From an uncultured Bacillota bacterium (lineage in GTDB: Bacteria > Bacillota > Clostridia > Oscillospirales > Oscillospiraceae), in the NCBI GenBank assembly GCA_947649625.1, contig CANSSJ010000002.1, positions 1-64,000 on the forward strand: a stretch of 64,000 nucleotides of DNA, written 5' to 3'. The notes below the pieces were generated by a model. The model was given only the letters and a program-made list of their open reading frames with translations. It was not told the DNA's origin and searched no databases. How positions within the stretch are numbered: position 1 is the first letter of the stretch; every line of letters begins with the position of its first letter. Below, in pieces: positions 23,758 through 32,527 of the stretch. A program made the translations under genes and the position numbers.

Positions 23758-25743
23758 TTACTCCTCCTCCAGATACTGGTCGATGGCCCGGGCCAGGTCC
23801 CTGGCTACTTCGTCCACCGATTTGCCGGTGATCTGCCCGCCGGCGGCGGCGGCGTTGCCCCCGCCCCCCAGCTTCTCCAGAATAAGCTGGACATTGGTGT
23901 CCCCCATGGAGCGGCCCGAGATGTTCACCCGCTCCCCGTCGGGGGAGATGACGAAGGAGGCGTCGATGCCGATGATGTTCAGCAGCTCGTCCGCCGCCTG
24001 GGCGGCGGTGACCCTCCCCACCGGGTGGTCGGCCACCGCCACGGCGATGCCGTCCCGGTAGAGCTTGGCGTTCTGGATGATGGAGTACTTGGCGATGGTG
24101 CCCGCCAGGTCGTTCTGGAACAGCTTTTTCACCTCGGCGGTGTCCGCCCCGGAGCGGCGGAGGAAGGCGGCGGCCTCAAAGGTACGCCCGCCGGTGCGCA
24201 TGGTGAAGTTCTTGGTGTCCAGCACGATTCCGGCCAGCAGGGCCTCGGCCTCCGCTCGCAGCAGATGGTTGGGCTCCATGACGTATTGCAGCAGCTCAGT
24301 GACCAGTTCGGAGGCGGAGGAGGCGTAGGGCTCGTGGTAGTTCAGAGCCGCCCCCTCGATGTAGGTGGCCGCCCGCCGGTGGTGGTCGATGACCGCCACC
24401 CGGTTGCAGGACTGGAGCACCTCCAGGGCCTGGACCTGTTCGGGGCGGTTGGTGTCCACCACCACCACCAGGGAGCGGTTGTCGGCGATGAGCAGGGCCT
24501 CCTGGGCGGAGAGGAAGCAATCGTGGTACTCGGGCAGCTGCTGGAGCCGGTCGATCAGCTCCTGGGAGGGCGGAGTTCCGGCCTCCCGGATGATGTGGGC
24601 GGGGACGCCGTTCTTCCGGCACAGGGCGCACACCCCGGCGGCGGCCCCCACCGCGTCGTTGTCCGGAGCCTTGTGGCCCATGATGAACACCTGGGAGGAG
24701 TCGGAAACCAGGGAGGACAGGGCGTTGGCCATCACCCGGCTCTTCACCTTGGTGCGCTTCTCGGTCTCCTTGGACCGGCCGCCGTAGAACTCAAAGGTAA
24801 ACTTGTTGCGGATCACCGCCTGGTCGCCCCCCCGGGACAGGGCCATGTCCACCGACAGGTTGGCGAAGTCCAGCAGCTCCCGGAAGCTGTCGCCGTCCAG
24901 CCCCAGTCCGATGGACAGGGAGGCGTTCATCCCGCTGGGGTTGACCACCTGATGGATGGCGTCCAGGATATCGAACTTGCTGTCAATAAATTTCTCCAGG
25001 TAGCGCTGTTCAAAGACGAACAGATACCGCTCCCGCTGGTAGCGGCGCAGGATGCCCCCGGTGTCGGCCACCCAGCTCTCGATGCGGCTGTCGATCTCGG
25101 CCATGATGGTGGAGCGGTCGTTTTCCGAGAGATTTTTCAGCAGGTCCTCGTAGTTGTCCAGCAGCAGCACGGCCACCACCGGGCGGCTGGCCTGATACCG
25201 GTCCCGGGTGAGGGCCAGCTCGGTCACGTCCACCCAGTAGGTGGTGGCCAGAAAGCCGCCTCCCCGTCCCCCGGTGCGCACCAGATGGCCGTATACCAGG
25301 AAACGCCGGCCGGCGTAATCCACCTCGCCGGGGCACTGGCTCTTTCCCTCCATCAGCCAGCGGACGTCGAAGCCGGGGACCAGGGCGGACAGCTTGGCGT
25401 CGTACAAATGCTCCCGCTGGCCGGTGAGCTGGAGGAACCGGTCGTTGCTCCAGATGACGTCGTCGCTCTCCGGGCGGAAGAGCACCATGGGCAGCGGGGA
25501 GTTGACCATGGTATCTTTGGATGCGGTCTCCACGTTGCCGGTGTAGCTGTCCAGATATCTGTTGATCTCCCGGCGCCGGCGGCGGGAGGCCTCACGGCTG
25601 TACAGGCCCAGACAGGCCACCACGGCCAGCTCGGCCCCGGCCAGGGGCCAGGAGAAGGCGGCGGACAGCAGTGCGAAAACGATCAGGCACAAAAAGTACA
25701 GGCGGAAGCTGGGTTGAAGCAGCTTATTCAGCTTTCGGTTCAA
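23758..25743 (-). CDS. gdpP: Cyclic-di-AMP phosphodiesterase GdpP
   Basis: A protein of 661 residues: two N-terminal membrane segments (about 12-50), a PAS-like region (about 70-170), a degenerate GGDEF domain (about 175-300), then DHH (GHKAPDNDAVGAAAG, VVDTNRPEQ, VIDHHRRAAT) and DHHA1 domains ending with GGGGNAAAAGGQI. It hydrolyses c-di-AMP to pApA and so affects osmotic and wall homeostasis. ATG 25743. Divergent from ilvE. Confidence 0.93.
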   Translation of the reverse strand: MNRKLNKLLQPSFRLYFLCLIVFALLSAAFSWPLAGAELAVVACLGLYSREASRRRRREINRYLDSYTGNVETASKDTMVNSPLPMVLFRPESDDVIWSNDRFLQLTGQREHLYDAKLSALVPGFDVRWLMEGKSQCPGEVDYAGRRFLVYGHLVRTGGRGGGFLATTYWVDVTELALTRDRYQASRPVVAVLLLDNYEDLLKNLSENDRSTIMAEIDSRIESWVADTGGILRRYQRERYLFVFEQRYLEKFIDSKFDILDAIHQVVNPSGMNASLSIGLGLDGDSFRELLDFANLSVDMALSRGGDQAVIRNKFTFEFYGGRSKETEKRTKVKSRVMANALSSLVSDSSQVFIMGHKAPDNDAVGAAAGVCALCRKNGVPAHIIREAGTPPSQELIDRLQQLPEYHDCFLSAQEALLIADNRSLVVVVDTNRPEQVQALEVLQSCNRVAVIDHHRRAATYIEGAALNYHEPYASSASELVTELLQYVMEPNHLLRAEAEALLAGIVLDTKNFTMRTGGRTFEAAAFLRRSGADTAEVKKLFQNDLAGTIAKYSIIQNAKLYRDGIAVAVADHPVGRVTAAQAADELLNIIGIDASFVISPDGERVNISGRSMGDTNVQLILEKLGGGGNAAAAGGQITGKSVDEVARDLARAIDQYLEEE

Positions 25744-25838
25744 AGGAGGCGCCCCCCTCTTGTGAATATTTATAACAAAGGTATTTTATTATATCAAATA
25801 AGCGGTGGAAGTACAAGCATAAAATGCCGGTACAGGCC

Positions 25839-25866
25839 TTGACCGGAGGAAAAATGCTGTTATAAT
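25839..25866 (+). promoter_or_regulatory. Promoter of ilvE
   Basis: TTGACC (25839-25844), 16 bases, TATAAT (25861-25866), 38 bases before the start codon. Confidence 0.75.
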
Positions 25867-25903
25867 AGAGGTTACCCTATAATGGAAACAGGAGTGAACT
25901 GCT

Positions 25904-26965
25904 ATGGAAATCAAAATCACCCGTGCCGCGACCCTGAAGGAGAAGCCCGATTCCTCCACCCTGGTGTTCGGCAAAGCCATGACCGACCATATGTTCATCG
26001 TGGATTACGACGCCGGCCAGGGCTGGCACGACCCCCGCATCGTCCCCTACGGCCCCCTGCAGATCGACCCCGCCGCCAAGGTGCTCCACTACGGTGAGGA
26101 GATCTTCGAGGGCCTGAAGGCCTACCGCACCGCCGACGGCTCCGTCCAGCTGTTCCGGCCCAAGGACAATATCGCCCGGATGAACGGCTCCGCCGACCGG
26201 CTGTGCCTGCCCCAGATCCCCGAAGAGCTGGCTCTGGCCGGCATCACCGAGCTGGTGAAGACCGAGATCGACTGGGTCCCCAGCGAGGAGGGCACCTCCC
26301 TGTATATCCGGCCCTTCATGATCGGCCTGGACGCCGCGCTGGGGGTCCACTCCTCCAAGCACGTGCAGTATATCGTGGTGGTGTGCCCCGTGGGCGCCTA
26401 CTACCCCGAGGGCCTGAATCCCGTGAAGATCTATGTGGAGGAGAAGGACGTCCGCGCCGTCAAGGGCGGCATGGGCATGGCCAAGACGGGCGGCAACTAC
26501 GCCGCCTCCCTCCGGGCCGGCGACCTGGCCGAGAAGGCCGGCTACAGCCAGGTGCTGTGGCTGGACGGCGTCCACCGCAAGTACATCGAGGAGGTGGGCT
26601 CCATGAACGTGATGTTCAAGGTGGCCGGCAAGATCCTCACCCCCGACCTGAACGGCTCCGTGCTGGACGGCATCACCCGCCGGTCCTGCATCCAGCTGCT
26701 GAAGGACTGGGGCTATGAGGTGGAGGAGCGCCGCATCTCCGCCGAGGAGCTCTTCGCCGCCGCCGAGGACGGCACTCTGGAGGAGGCCTGGGGCACCGGT
26801 ACCGCCGCCGTGGTCTCTCCCATCGGCGAGCTGGCCATGGGGGACAAGAAGGTCACCGTCTCGGGCAACCAGATCGGCCAGATCACCCAGAAGCTCTACG
26901 ACGAGCTCACCGGCATCCAGTGGGGCCGGGTGGCCGACCCTCACGGCTGGATCATGAAGCTGTAA
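25904..26965 (+). CDS. ilvE: Branched-chain amino acid aminotransferase
   Basis: A class IV PLP aminotransferase of 353 residues. Signature stretches are GEEIFEGLKAYRTADGS, RPKDNIARMN, GGMGMAKTGGNYAASL, QVLWLDGVHRKYIEEVGSMN and the C-terminal GTGTAAVVSPIGEL. It catalyses the last step of valine, leucine and isoleucine synthesis. Single-gene unit with its own promoter and terminator. The codon use is strongly GC-ending, as in highly expressed genes here. Confidence 0.93.
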   Translation: MEIKITRAATLKEKPDSSTLVFGKAMTDHMFIVDYDAGQGWHDPRIVPYGPLQIDPAAKVLHYGEEIFEGLKAYRTADGSVQLFRPKDNIARMNGSADRLCLPQIPEELALAGITELVKTEIDWVPSEEGTSLYIRPFMIGLDAALGVHSSKHVQYIVVVCPVGAYYPEGLNPVKIYVEEKDVRAVKGGMGMAKTGGNYAASLRAGDLAEKAGYSQVLWLDGVHRKYIEEVGSMNVMFKVAGKILTPDLNGSVLDGITRRSCIQLLKDWGYEVEERRISAEELFAAAEDGTLEEAWGTGTAAVVSPIGELAMGDKKVTVSGNQIGQITQKLYDELTGIQWGRVADPHGWIMKL

Positions 26966-26979
26966 GGCAATATGTATTC

Positions 26980-27005
26980 AGGGGCCCCGGTTGGGGCCCC
27001 TTTTT
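26980..27005 (+). terminator. Terminator of ilvE
   Basis: GGGGCCCC (26981-26988) pairs with a second GGGGCCCC (26993-27000), followed by TTTTT. Confidence 0.85.
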
Positions 27006-27028
27006 ACTTCGTGGGGAGGTATACAATT

Positions 27029-27373
27029 ATGGATCACGTGCCATTTATGCGGGAAAACGGCATTGCTGCCTTTGCGGAGGCTGACCGCTCGACCGGAGTA
27101 ATCCGGGTAGAAAAGATAGGGAGCCTGGAGTATTGGAGCCTGTTTCAAGAGTTGGTGCTGTATTCCGACGCGGACCGGCTGTACGAAAGCACAGGAGATG
27201 AGTTCCCTTTCCGAATCTGGGGGCAGGGAGAAATTGGATGCCTGGTCTCCCGTATCACGGAGGACCTGGCTGCGGCCCTGTTTTTTAACAGTGCGTTAAG
27301 TGGAAAAGCTCAGATTGATTGGATCGAGGAGCTGGACAAAAAGGTGCGCGCGCTGTATGAAGGGGCGGATTGA
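27029..27373 (+). CDS. Hypothetical protein, 114 residues
   Basis: The ATG at 27029 has GGGGAGGT upstream. The frame opens earlier, but that part overlaps the ilvE terminator. Acidic, soluble, mixed alpha/beta pattern with no membrane segment (SLEYWSLFQELVLYSDADRL, GEIGCLVSRITEDLAAALFF). Slightly AT-richer than its neighbours. I do not recognise the family. Confidence 0.65.
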   Translation: MDHVPFMRENGIAAFAEADRSTGVIRVEKIGSLEYWSLFQELVLYSDADRLYESTGDEFPFRIWGQGEIGCLVSRITEDLAAALFFNSALSGKAQIDWIEELDKKVRALYEGAD

Positions 27374-27394
27374 TTTGCAGAAGACTGTCGAGAC

Positions 27395-27476
27395 AAAAAA
27401 GACCCCCCGGAGAACTGCCTTTCTCCGGGGGGCCGCCTTTTGTGAATGCACTGGACGCTCAATAGGTTTCTTAACT
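27395..27476 (-). ncRNA. Probable short leftward RNA (orphan copy of an antisense/antitoxin-like unit)
   Basis: The leftward promoter TTGCAT-N18-TATAAT (complement of 27507-27512 and 27483-27488) would start RNA near 27476. About 80 bases later comes a strong leftward terminator: stem 27403-27413 with 27422-27432 followed, on the minus strand, by TCTTTTTT. The same arrangement at 29610-29716 faces a small toxin-like gene. Here there is no such gene. Inference from promoter plus terminator only. Confidence 0.5.
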
Positions 27477-27480
27477 GCGT

Positions 27481-27564
27481 TCATTATAGCACATCTGCCC
27501 TGGCCTATGCAAGAGGAATTTTTCTTGATACCTGCAGCAGGTTATGGTACAATAACTTGCCAAA
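27481..27564. repeat. Divergent promoter module, copy A (84 bp)
   Basis: Similar over its length to 29721-29805, including GCCTATGCAAG-GGAATTTTT and GGTACAAT...CTTGCCAAA. It carries a leftward promoter (27483-27512) and a rightward promoter TTGATA-N17-TACAAT (27525-27553), the latter 39 bases before the sulfatase gene. CCTGCAGCAGG in the rightward spacer is an interrupted palindrome. Confidence 0.75.
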
Positions 27565-27591
27565 GTAGCATGATGGGAGGGATGGTTCGCC

Positions 27592-29433
27592 ATGAGCAGC
27601 CGAGGGAACCGCCGGTCCGCCGCGGTCTGGTCCATTTTGTGCGCCCTGCTGGCGGGCATTGCTGTCTGGCTGGCGGCCACCGCCCTCTGGGAGGCCAGGA
27701 ACTGGAGCGACCTGAAAATGGAGGAGGTGGTCTATCAGCTCTCCACGCTGGAGGGCGTGGGCGGCCACATGGTCACGGAGTACCTCCTCACCGTCGTCCT
27801 GCCCGGTTTCGCGGCGGCGGCCGGAGTGGGAATCATTCTGTTTCTCCTCAAAAACCCGAGGGCGGCCCGGACGGGGGCGCTCTGCTCCCTGTGCGCCATC
27901 GCCGGGCTGGCGGTCTACGGCTGGAACCTGCTGGACGTGGGGGAGTATCTGGCCAACATCAACACGGAATCGGAGTATATCGAGCACAACTACGCCGATC
28001 CCGCCCAGGTGGAGCTGACCTTCCCGGAGAAAAAGCGCAATCTGATCTATATCTGGCTGGAGTCGGTGGAGTCCACCTTCACCGACCCGGAGCACGGCGG
28101 GGCGTTTCCATACAACACCATCCCGGAGCTCACCCGGATCGCGGAGGAAAACGTCAGCTTCACCGGGACAAAAGGCGGGGTCAACGGCGGCCGCTCCCTC
28201 ACCGGGTCTACCTGGACGGCGGGGGCCCTGTTCGGCCAGACCACCGGCCTGCCCCTGAAGATCCCCATCGCGGAAAACGCCATGGGCAGCCAGGCGCAAT
28301 TCTTCCCCGGCGTTATCAGCCTGGGGGATATTTTGGCGGACCAGGGCTACCGGCAGGCGCTGCTCATCGGCTCCGACGCCGACTTTGGGGGCCGCAGGCA
28401 GTACTTTACCCAGCACGGCAATTATAAGATGTGGGACCTCCTGTACAGTAGGGAGACCGGAGAAATCCCCTCCGATTATTACGTGTGGTGGGGCTACGAG
28501 GACGAGAAGCTGTTCCGGTTCGCCCGGGACCACCTCACCGAACTGGCCGCCTCCGACGCCCCCTTCAATCTGTCTATCCTCACGGTGGACACCCACTTCT
28601 CCGACGGCTACGTCTGCCCCCTGTGCCGTGACGAGTTCGGCGCCGACCAGTACTCCAACGTAATGGCCTGCTCCAGCCGGCAGGTGGCGGACTTTGTGGC
28701 CTGGATTCAGGAGCAGCCCTTCTACGAGAACACCACTGTCATCCTCTGCGGGGACCACACCACCATGGATGTGGATTACTGCGACAACGTGAGCCCCGAC
28801 TACCCCCGGCGGGTGTACACCACCATCCTCAACCCGGCCGCCGAGGTGGCCGACCCCCAGCGTTATCGGGAATATACCACCTACGACATGTTCCCTACCA
28901 CCCTGGCGGCCATGGGGGTGGAGATCAAGGGGGACCGGCTGGGACTGGGCACCAACCTCTTCTCGCTGAAAAGCACCCTTCTGGAGCGGGACGGCGTGGA
29001 GCTGATGGAGCAGGAGCTGAAACGGCAGTCGGAGTTTCTGAACGCCCGCTCGGGCATCGACCCGGAGATGTACCGCATCTCGGAGGCCTTCGCCGGGACC
29101 TATGTTCAGCTGGACGTGGACTTCCAGGAGGACACCCTGATCTATACGCTCAACGGTCTGGAAGAGATCGAGAAGGACTTTACCAAGATCGAGGTCTTCG
29201 CCGAACATATGAACGGCGAGCTGCGGACCTCGCTGTGGTTCCGGCCGGCCAAGCGCCAGCCCGACGGCAGCTATGTGATCGACATGCCCATATGGGTGCT
29301 GGGAGACAATCCGGTCTTTAACGTCCATTTTTACGGTACCACTGTAGGCGGCCGGATCAAGATCGACACGGGCTACGTGTGCGACACGGCAAACCGAACG
29401 CTGGTCAGGGAGCCCGAGCCGGCGGCAGACTGA
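27592..29433 (+). CDS. LTA synthase-like sulfatase-family membrane enzyme (phosphoglycerol transferase type)
   Basis: A protein of 613 residues. Three hydrophobic segments in the first 125 residues anchor a large extracellular sulfatase-fold domain. Visible motifs are NLIYIWLESVESTF (metal-binding Glu), NGGRSLTGSTWTAGALFGQT (region of the catalytic Thr), VDTHFSDGYVC, and ILCGDHTTMD with the late Asp-His. This matches LtaS/MdoB enzymes that move glycerol phosphate onto wall or membrane glycans. LtaS proper has five membrane segments, so this is probably a relative with another acceptor. ATG 27592, GGGAGGG upstream. Confidence 0.85.
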   Translation: MSSRGNRRSAAVWSILCALLAGIAVWLAATALWEARNWSDLKMEEVVYQLSTLEGVGGHMVTEYLLTVVLPGFAAAAGVGIILFLLKNPRAARTGALCSLCAIAGLAVYGWNLLDVGEYLANINTESEYIEHNYADPAQVELTFPEKKRNLIYIWLESVESTFTDPEHGGAFPYNTIPELTRIAEENVSFTGTKGGVNGGRSLTGSTWTAGALFGQTTGLPLKIPIAENAMGSQAQFFPGVISLGDILADQGYRQALLIGSDADFGGRRQYFTQHGNYKMWDLLYSRETGEIPSDYYVWWGYEDEKLFRFARDHLTELAASDAPFNLSILTVDTHFSDGYVCPLCRDEFGADQYSNVMACSSRQVADFVAWIQEQPFYENTTVILCGDHTTMDVDYCDNVSPDYPRRVYTTILNPAAEVADPQRYREYTTYDMFPTTLAAMGVEIKGDRLGLGTNLFSLKSTLLERDGVELMEQELKRQSEFLNARSGIDPEMYRISEAFAGTYVQLDVDFQEDTLIYTLNGLEEIEKDFTKIEVFAEHMNGELRTSLWFRPAKRQPDGSYVIDMPIWVLGDNPVFNVHFYGTTVGGRIKIDTGYVCDTANRTLVREPEPAAD

Positions 29434-29439
29434 CCGCCC

Positions 29440-29468
29440 TTGCGGCTCCTGTCGAAAGCTGGTATAAT
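29440..29468 (+). promoter_or_regulatory. Promoter of the small hydrophobic ORF
   Basis: TTGCGG (29440-29445), 17 bases, TATAAT (29463-29468), 48 bases before the GTG at 29516. It begins 7 bases after the sulfatase stop. Confidence 0.75.
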
Positions 29469-29515
29469 GGCTTTGCTGTCCTCTCCTATACTGGCGGCAG
29501 AAGGAGGTGGAGCTG

Positions 29516-29611
29516 GTGGAAAACGCAATCAGTTTTATCGTGTCTGCCGCAGCAAATGTAGCCGCCTATTACATTTGCAAATGGCTTGACAGACACGGAA
29601 AAGGACAGTAA
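29516..29611 (+). CDS. Small hydrophobic peptide, candidate type I toxin (31 residues)
   Basis: A very short gene from GTG 29516 with AGAAGGAGGTGG upstream. It has a single membrane segment (AISFIVSAAANVAAYYIC) followed by the charged KWLDRHGKGQ end, a pattern like the small membrane toxins of clostridial type I toxin-antitoxin systems. It has its own promoter, and its 3' region is overlapped by a convergent RNA with a consensus-like promoter. Expression as a toxin is inferred from size, topology and layout. Confidence 0.68.
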   Translation: MENAISFIVSAAANVAAYYICKWLDRHGKGQ

Positions 29612-29716
29612 AAGCCTGCCACCGCAAGAAGCAGCCCCTCGGAGAGCGCCTATCTCTTCCGGGGGGCTGCTTCTTGCGGTGGGATGGTGGAATTTACAAT
29701 CAGTTTGGCTTTCGCC
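29610..29716 (-). ncRNA. Candidate antisense antitoxin RNA
   Basis: The leftward promoter TTGCAT-N18-TATAAT (complement of 29747-29752 and 29723-29728) would begin an RNA of about 105 bases overlapping the 3' part of the toxin-like mRNA. The RNA includes a perfect 18-bp inverted repeat (29621-29638 with 29663-29680), which serves as terminator for both strands. RNA pairing between the two transcripts would be the antitoxin mechanism. Confidence 0.6.
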
Positions 29717-29720
29717 AATG

Positions 29721-29805
29721 TCATTATAACACACCAACCCCAGCCTATGCAAGTGGAATTTTTTCTTGCCGTTCGGGGCAAGTTGTGGTACAATGGCTTG
29801 CCAAA
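29721..29805. repeat. Divergent promoter module, copy B (85 bp)
   Basis: Second copy of the module at 27481-27564. The rightward promoter TTGCCG-N17-TACAAT (29766-29794) lies 41 bases before the prfC start, and the leftward promoter faces the toxin-like ORF. TTGCC...GGCAA around the -35 is an inverted repeat that differs from the palindrome of copy A. Confidence 0.75.
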
Positions 29806-29835
29806 CAGGAAATAAATGTGAGGGAGTGACCCCCT

Positions 29836-31443
29836 TTGTCGAAATACGAAGCGGAAATCAAGCGCCGGAGGACCTTCGCCATCATCTCCCACCCGGACGC
29901 GGGCAAGACCACCCTGACGGAGAAGTTCCTCCTCTACGGCGGGGCCATCGCCCAGGCGGGGCAGGTGAAGGGGAAAAAGAACACCCGGGCGGCCACCTCC
30001 GACTGGATGGAGATTGAGAAGCAGAGGGGCATTTCGGTGACCTCCTCGGTGATGCAGTTCCAGTACGAGGGCTTCTGCATCAACATCCTGGACACCCCCG
30101 GACACCAGGACTTCTCCGAGGACACCTACCGCACCCTGATGGCGGCGGACAGCGCCGTCATGGTCATCGACGGGGCCAAGGGCGTGGAGGCCCAGACCCG
30201 GAAGCTGTTCAAGGTGTGCGCCATGCGGGACATCCCCATCTTCACCTTCATCAACAAGATGGACCGGGAGGCCCGGGACCCCTTCGAGCTGTGCGAGGAG
30301 CTGGAGCACGAGCTGGGCATCGACACCTACGCCATGAACTGGCCCATCGGCTGCGGCAGGGAGTTTATGGGCGTCTACGACCGGCAGAACCGGAAGGTGA
30401 TCCACTTCACCTCCAACACCAACGCCCGGGCGGCCACCGCCACCCAGATCGAGCCCGACGACCCCGCCCTGGCCGACCTCATCGGCGCGGGGAAGCGGGA
30501 CCAGCTGGTGGACGAGATCGAGCTGCTGGACGGGGCCTCCTGCGACTTCGACCTGGACCGGGTGCGCCACGGCAAGCTGTCCCCGGTGTTCTTCGGCTCC
30601 GCCCTCACCAACTTCGGCGTGGAGCCCTTTTTGGAGGAGTTTCTCCGCATGACCACCGCTCCCCTGGCCCGCAGGGCGGGGGACGAGGTGGTGGACGCCT
30701 TTGACGATGACTTCTCCGCCTTCGTCTTCAAGATTCAGGCCAACATGAACAAGGCCCACCGGGACCGCATCGCCTTTATGCGGGTGGTGTCCGGCAAATT
30801 TGAGGCGGATAAGGAAGTTTACCACGTTCAGGAGGGAAAGAAGATCCGCCTGTCCCGGCCCCAGCAGCTCATGGCCGCCGAGCGGGAGATCATCGAGGAG
30901 GCCTACGCCGGGGACATCATCGGCGTGTTCGACCCGGGCATCTTCTCCATCGGGGACACCCTGTGCGCCCCGGGGAAGAAGTTCGCCTTCGACCCCATCC
31001 CCACCTTCGCCCCGGAGCACTTTGAGCGCATCCGCTCGGTGGACACCATGAAGCGCAAGCAGTTTTTAAAAGGTGTGGAGCAGATCGCCCAGGAGGGGGC
31101 CATTCAAATTTTCAAGACCCCCTACTCCGGCATGGAGGAGGTCATTGTGGGGGTGGTGGGCACATTGCAGTTCGATGTGCTGGAGTACCGCCTGCGGTCG
31201 GAGTACAACGTGGAGCTGTACAAGGAGGGCCTGCCCTTCGAGTACCTGCGGTGGATTGTCCGGGAGGACGAGGAGGCCCCGCCCCTGAAGGAGGAGGACC
31301 TGCTGCTGCCCGGCGACGCCAAGCTGGTGGAGGACTACAAGGGCAATCAGCTGCTGCTGTTCGCCTCCCAGTGGTCCATCCAGTGGGTCACCGAGCGGAA
31401 CAAGGGGCTCAAGCTGGCCGAGTTCGGCGGGGCGAAATTCTAA
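29836..31443 (+). CDS. prfC: Peptide chain release factor 3
   Basis: A GTPase of 535 residues with TTG start at 29836 (GAGGGAGTG upstream). G1 HPDAGKTT, G3 DTPGHQDF and G4 NKMDREARDP are intact, followed by domain II and the RF3-specific C-terminal domain (QIFKTPYSGMEEVIVGVVG, LQFDVLEYRL). It recycles RF1/RF2 from the ribosome after termination. Confidence 0.95.
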   Translation: MSKYEAEIKRRRTFAIISHPDAGKTTLTEKFLLYGGAIAQAGQVKGKKNTRAATSDWMEIEKQRGISVTSSVMQFQYEGFCINILDTPGHQDFSEDTYRTLMAADSAVMVIDGAKGVEAQTRKLFKVCAMRDIPIFTFINKMDREARDPFELCEELEHELGIDTYAMNWPIGCGREFMGVYDRQNRKVIHFTSNTNARAATATQIEPDDPALADLIGAGKRDQLVDEIELLDGASCDFDLDRVRHGKLSPVFFGSALTNFGVEPFLEEFLRMTTAPLARRAGDEVVDAFDDDFSAFVFKIQANMNKAHRDRIAFMRVVSGKFEADKEVYHVQEGKKIRLSRPQQLMAAEREIIEEAYAGDIIGVFDPGIFSIGDTLCAPGKKFAFDPIPTFAPEHFERIRSVDTMKRKQFLKGVEQIAQEGAIQIFKTPYSGMEEVIVGVVGTLQFDVLEYRLRSEYNVELYKEGLPFEYLRWIVREDEEAPPLKEEDLLLPGDAKLVEDYKGNQLLLFASQWSIQWVTERNKGLKLAEFGGAKF

Positions 31444-31445
31444 CA

Positions 31446-31481
31446 AAAAGCGGTCGGATGGAATGTATCCGGCCGCTTTTG
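31446..31481 (+). terminator. Terminator of prfC
   Basis: AAAGCGGTCGGAT (31447-31459) pairs with ATCCGGCCGCTTT (31466-31478), with a TTTTG tail. The A-run upstream makes it usable from both sides. Confidence 0.75.
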
Positions 31482-31533
31482 CGCAAAAACAGCCACTCGA
31501 CTGCCGGTCGAGGGGGAAAAACGGCCCGATTTC

Positions 31534-31562
31534 TTGACAATTTCCCCGCCGGGGGCTACAGT
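31534..31562 (+). promoter_or_regulatory. Promoter of the XRE/membrane regulator
   Basis: TTGACA (31534-31539), 17 bases, TACAGT (31557-31562), 54 bases before the start codon. Confidence 0.7.
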
Positions 31563-31616
31563 GGTGCCAGCGGTTCTGACGCGGCCGCCATTCCAACCCC
31601 TACAGGAGGTATCCCC

Positions 31617-32417
31617 ATGGAAGAGAAAAAACCCTTTGGCGATTACATCCGAAAGAAGCGCCTGGAGGCGGGGCTGACCCAGAAGGAGCTGGCCGGACGG
31701 CTGTTTGTCACCGAGTCCAGCGTGAGCAAGTGGGAGCGCAGCCTGTCCTATCCAGACGTCTCCCTGGTCACGGCCATCTGCCGGGAGCTGGGCATCTCCG
31801 AGCACGAGTTTTTCACCGCCTGCGACGACCACCAGGCCCACGCCCAGGCCCGGGCGGCGGCGGCATGGCGGGGGATGGTGACGGGCTGCCGCCGGTGCTG
31901 TCTGGCGGGCTGTATCATCGCCATTCCCGTCTGCCTTGTGGTGAATCTGGCGGTTTTTCACACCCTGGACTGGTTCTGGATCGTGCTGGCTTCGGTGGCC
32001 CTGCCCCTGGGCTGGCAGGCCCTCTGGCACTTCGGCGGGAGGCACGCGCCGGCCCTCTGCACGGCCCTGACCTCGGTGTGGGTCTTCCCCCTGCTGGCGG
32101 TGATTCACGGCTACACCGGCGGGGGCTGGCTGTGGACGGCGGCCTTTCCCCTGTCCGCGCTGGGAGTGGTGTTCCTGTGGGCCTACTTCCTCTGCCTGAC
32201 CTGCCTGCCCACAGGACCCTGGCTGAAGGCGGGGGTGTGCGCCCTGATTACCGCCGTGGCCTCCCCTGCCTTCAACTGGCTGTGCCGGCGGGTGGTCCCC
32301 GGCACGGCCCAGCCCTGGCTGCTGGACTGGCTCACCACAGCCGCCCTGCTGGTGCTGGCCCTGGTCCTGGTGACGGTGGGTCTGATGAAGGAACAGCGGC
32401 GGCACCGGATTCGGTAA
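31617..32417 (+). CDS. XRE-family regulator fused to a multi-pass membrane domain
   Basis: A protein of 266 residues from ATG 31617 (CAGGAGG upstream). The N-terminal helix-turn-helix (about 18-41: LTQKELAGRLFVTESSVSKWER, SYPDVSLVTAICRELG) is followed by about six hydrophobic segments from residue 90 to 258. This is a known clostridial layout in which a cytosolic XRE domain is tethered to the membrane. The signal sensed is unknown. It may control the MATE transporter gene directly downstream. Confidence 0.82.
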   Translation: MEEKKPFGDYIRKKRLEAGLTQKELAGRLFVTESSVSKWERSLSYPDVSLVTAICRELGISEHEFFTACDDHQAHAQARAAAAWRGMVTGCRRCCLAGCIIAIPVCLVVNLAVFHTLDWFWIVLASVALPLGWQALWHFGGRHAPALCTALTSVWVFPLLAVIHGYTGGGWLWTAAFPLSALGVVFLWAYFLCLTCLPTGPWLKAGVCALITAVASPAFNWLCRRVVPGTAQPWLLDWLTTAALLVLALVLVTVGLMKEQRRHRIR

Positions 32418-32527
32418 TTTTGCCCTTTCTTTTTGGCGGGATTTGTGATATACTGCCCTCTATCATCAGAAACCGGACGCGCCCCCGCCAACCGGCGGGG
32501 GCGCAGAATTGATTGGAGGAAAACCAC

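Noticed and set aside
23701-25842. Rightward open frame of 713 codons opposite gdpP
   Set aside because: It is the antisense of a clear gdpP gene. In GC-rich DNA with GC-ending codons the opposite strand stays open by chance. The translation is rich in Gly, Val, His and Gln without motifs.
27300-28427. Rightward open frame of 375 codons at the start of the sulfatase gene
   Set aside because: It is out of frame with the well-supported LtaS-like gene and runs through the antisense RNA unit. The translation is low-complexity Gly/Arg/Pro.
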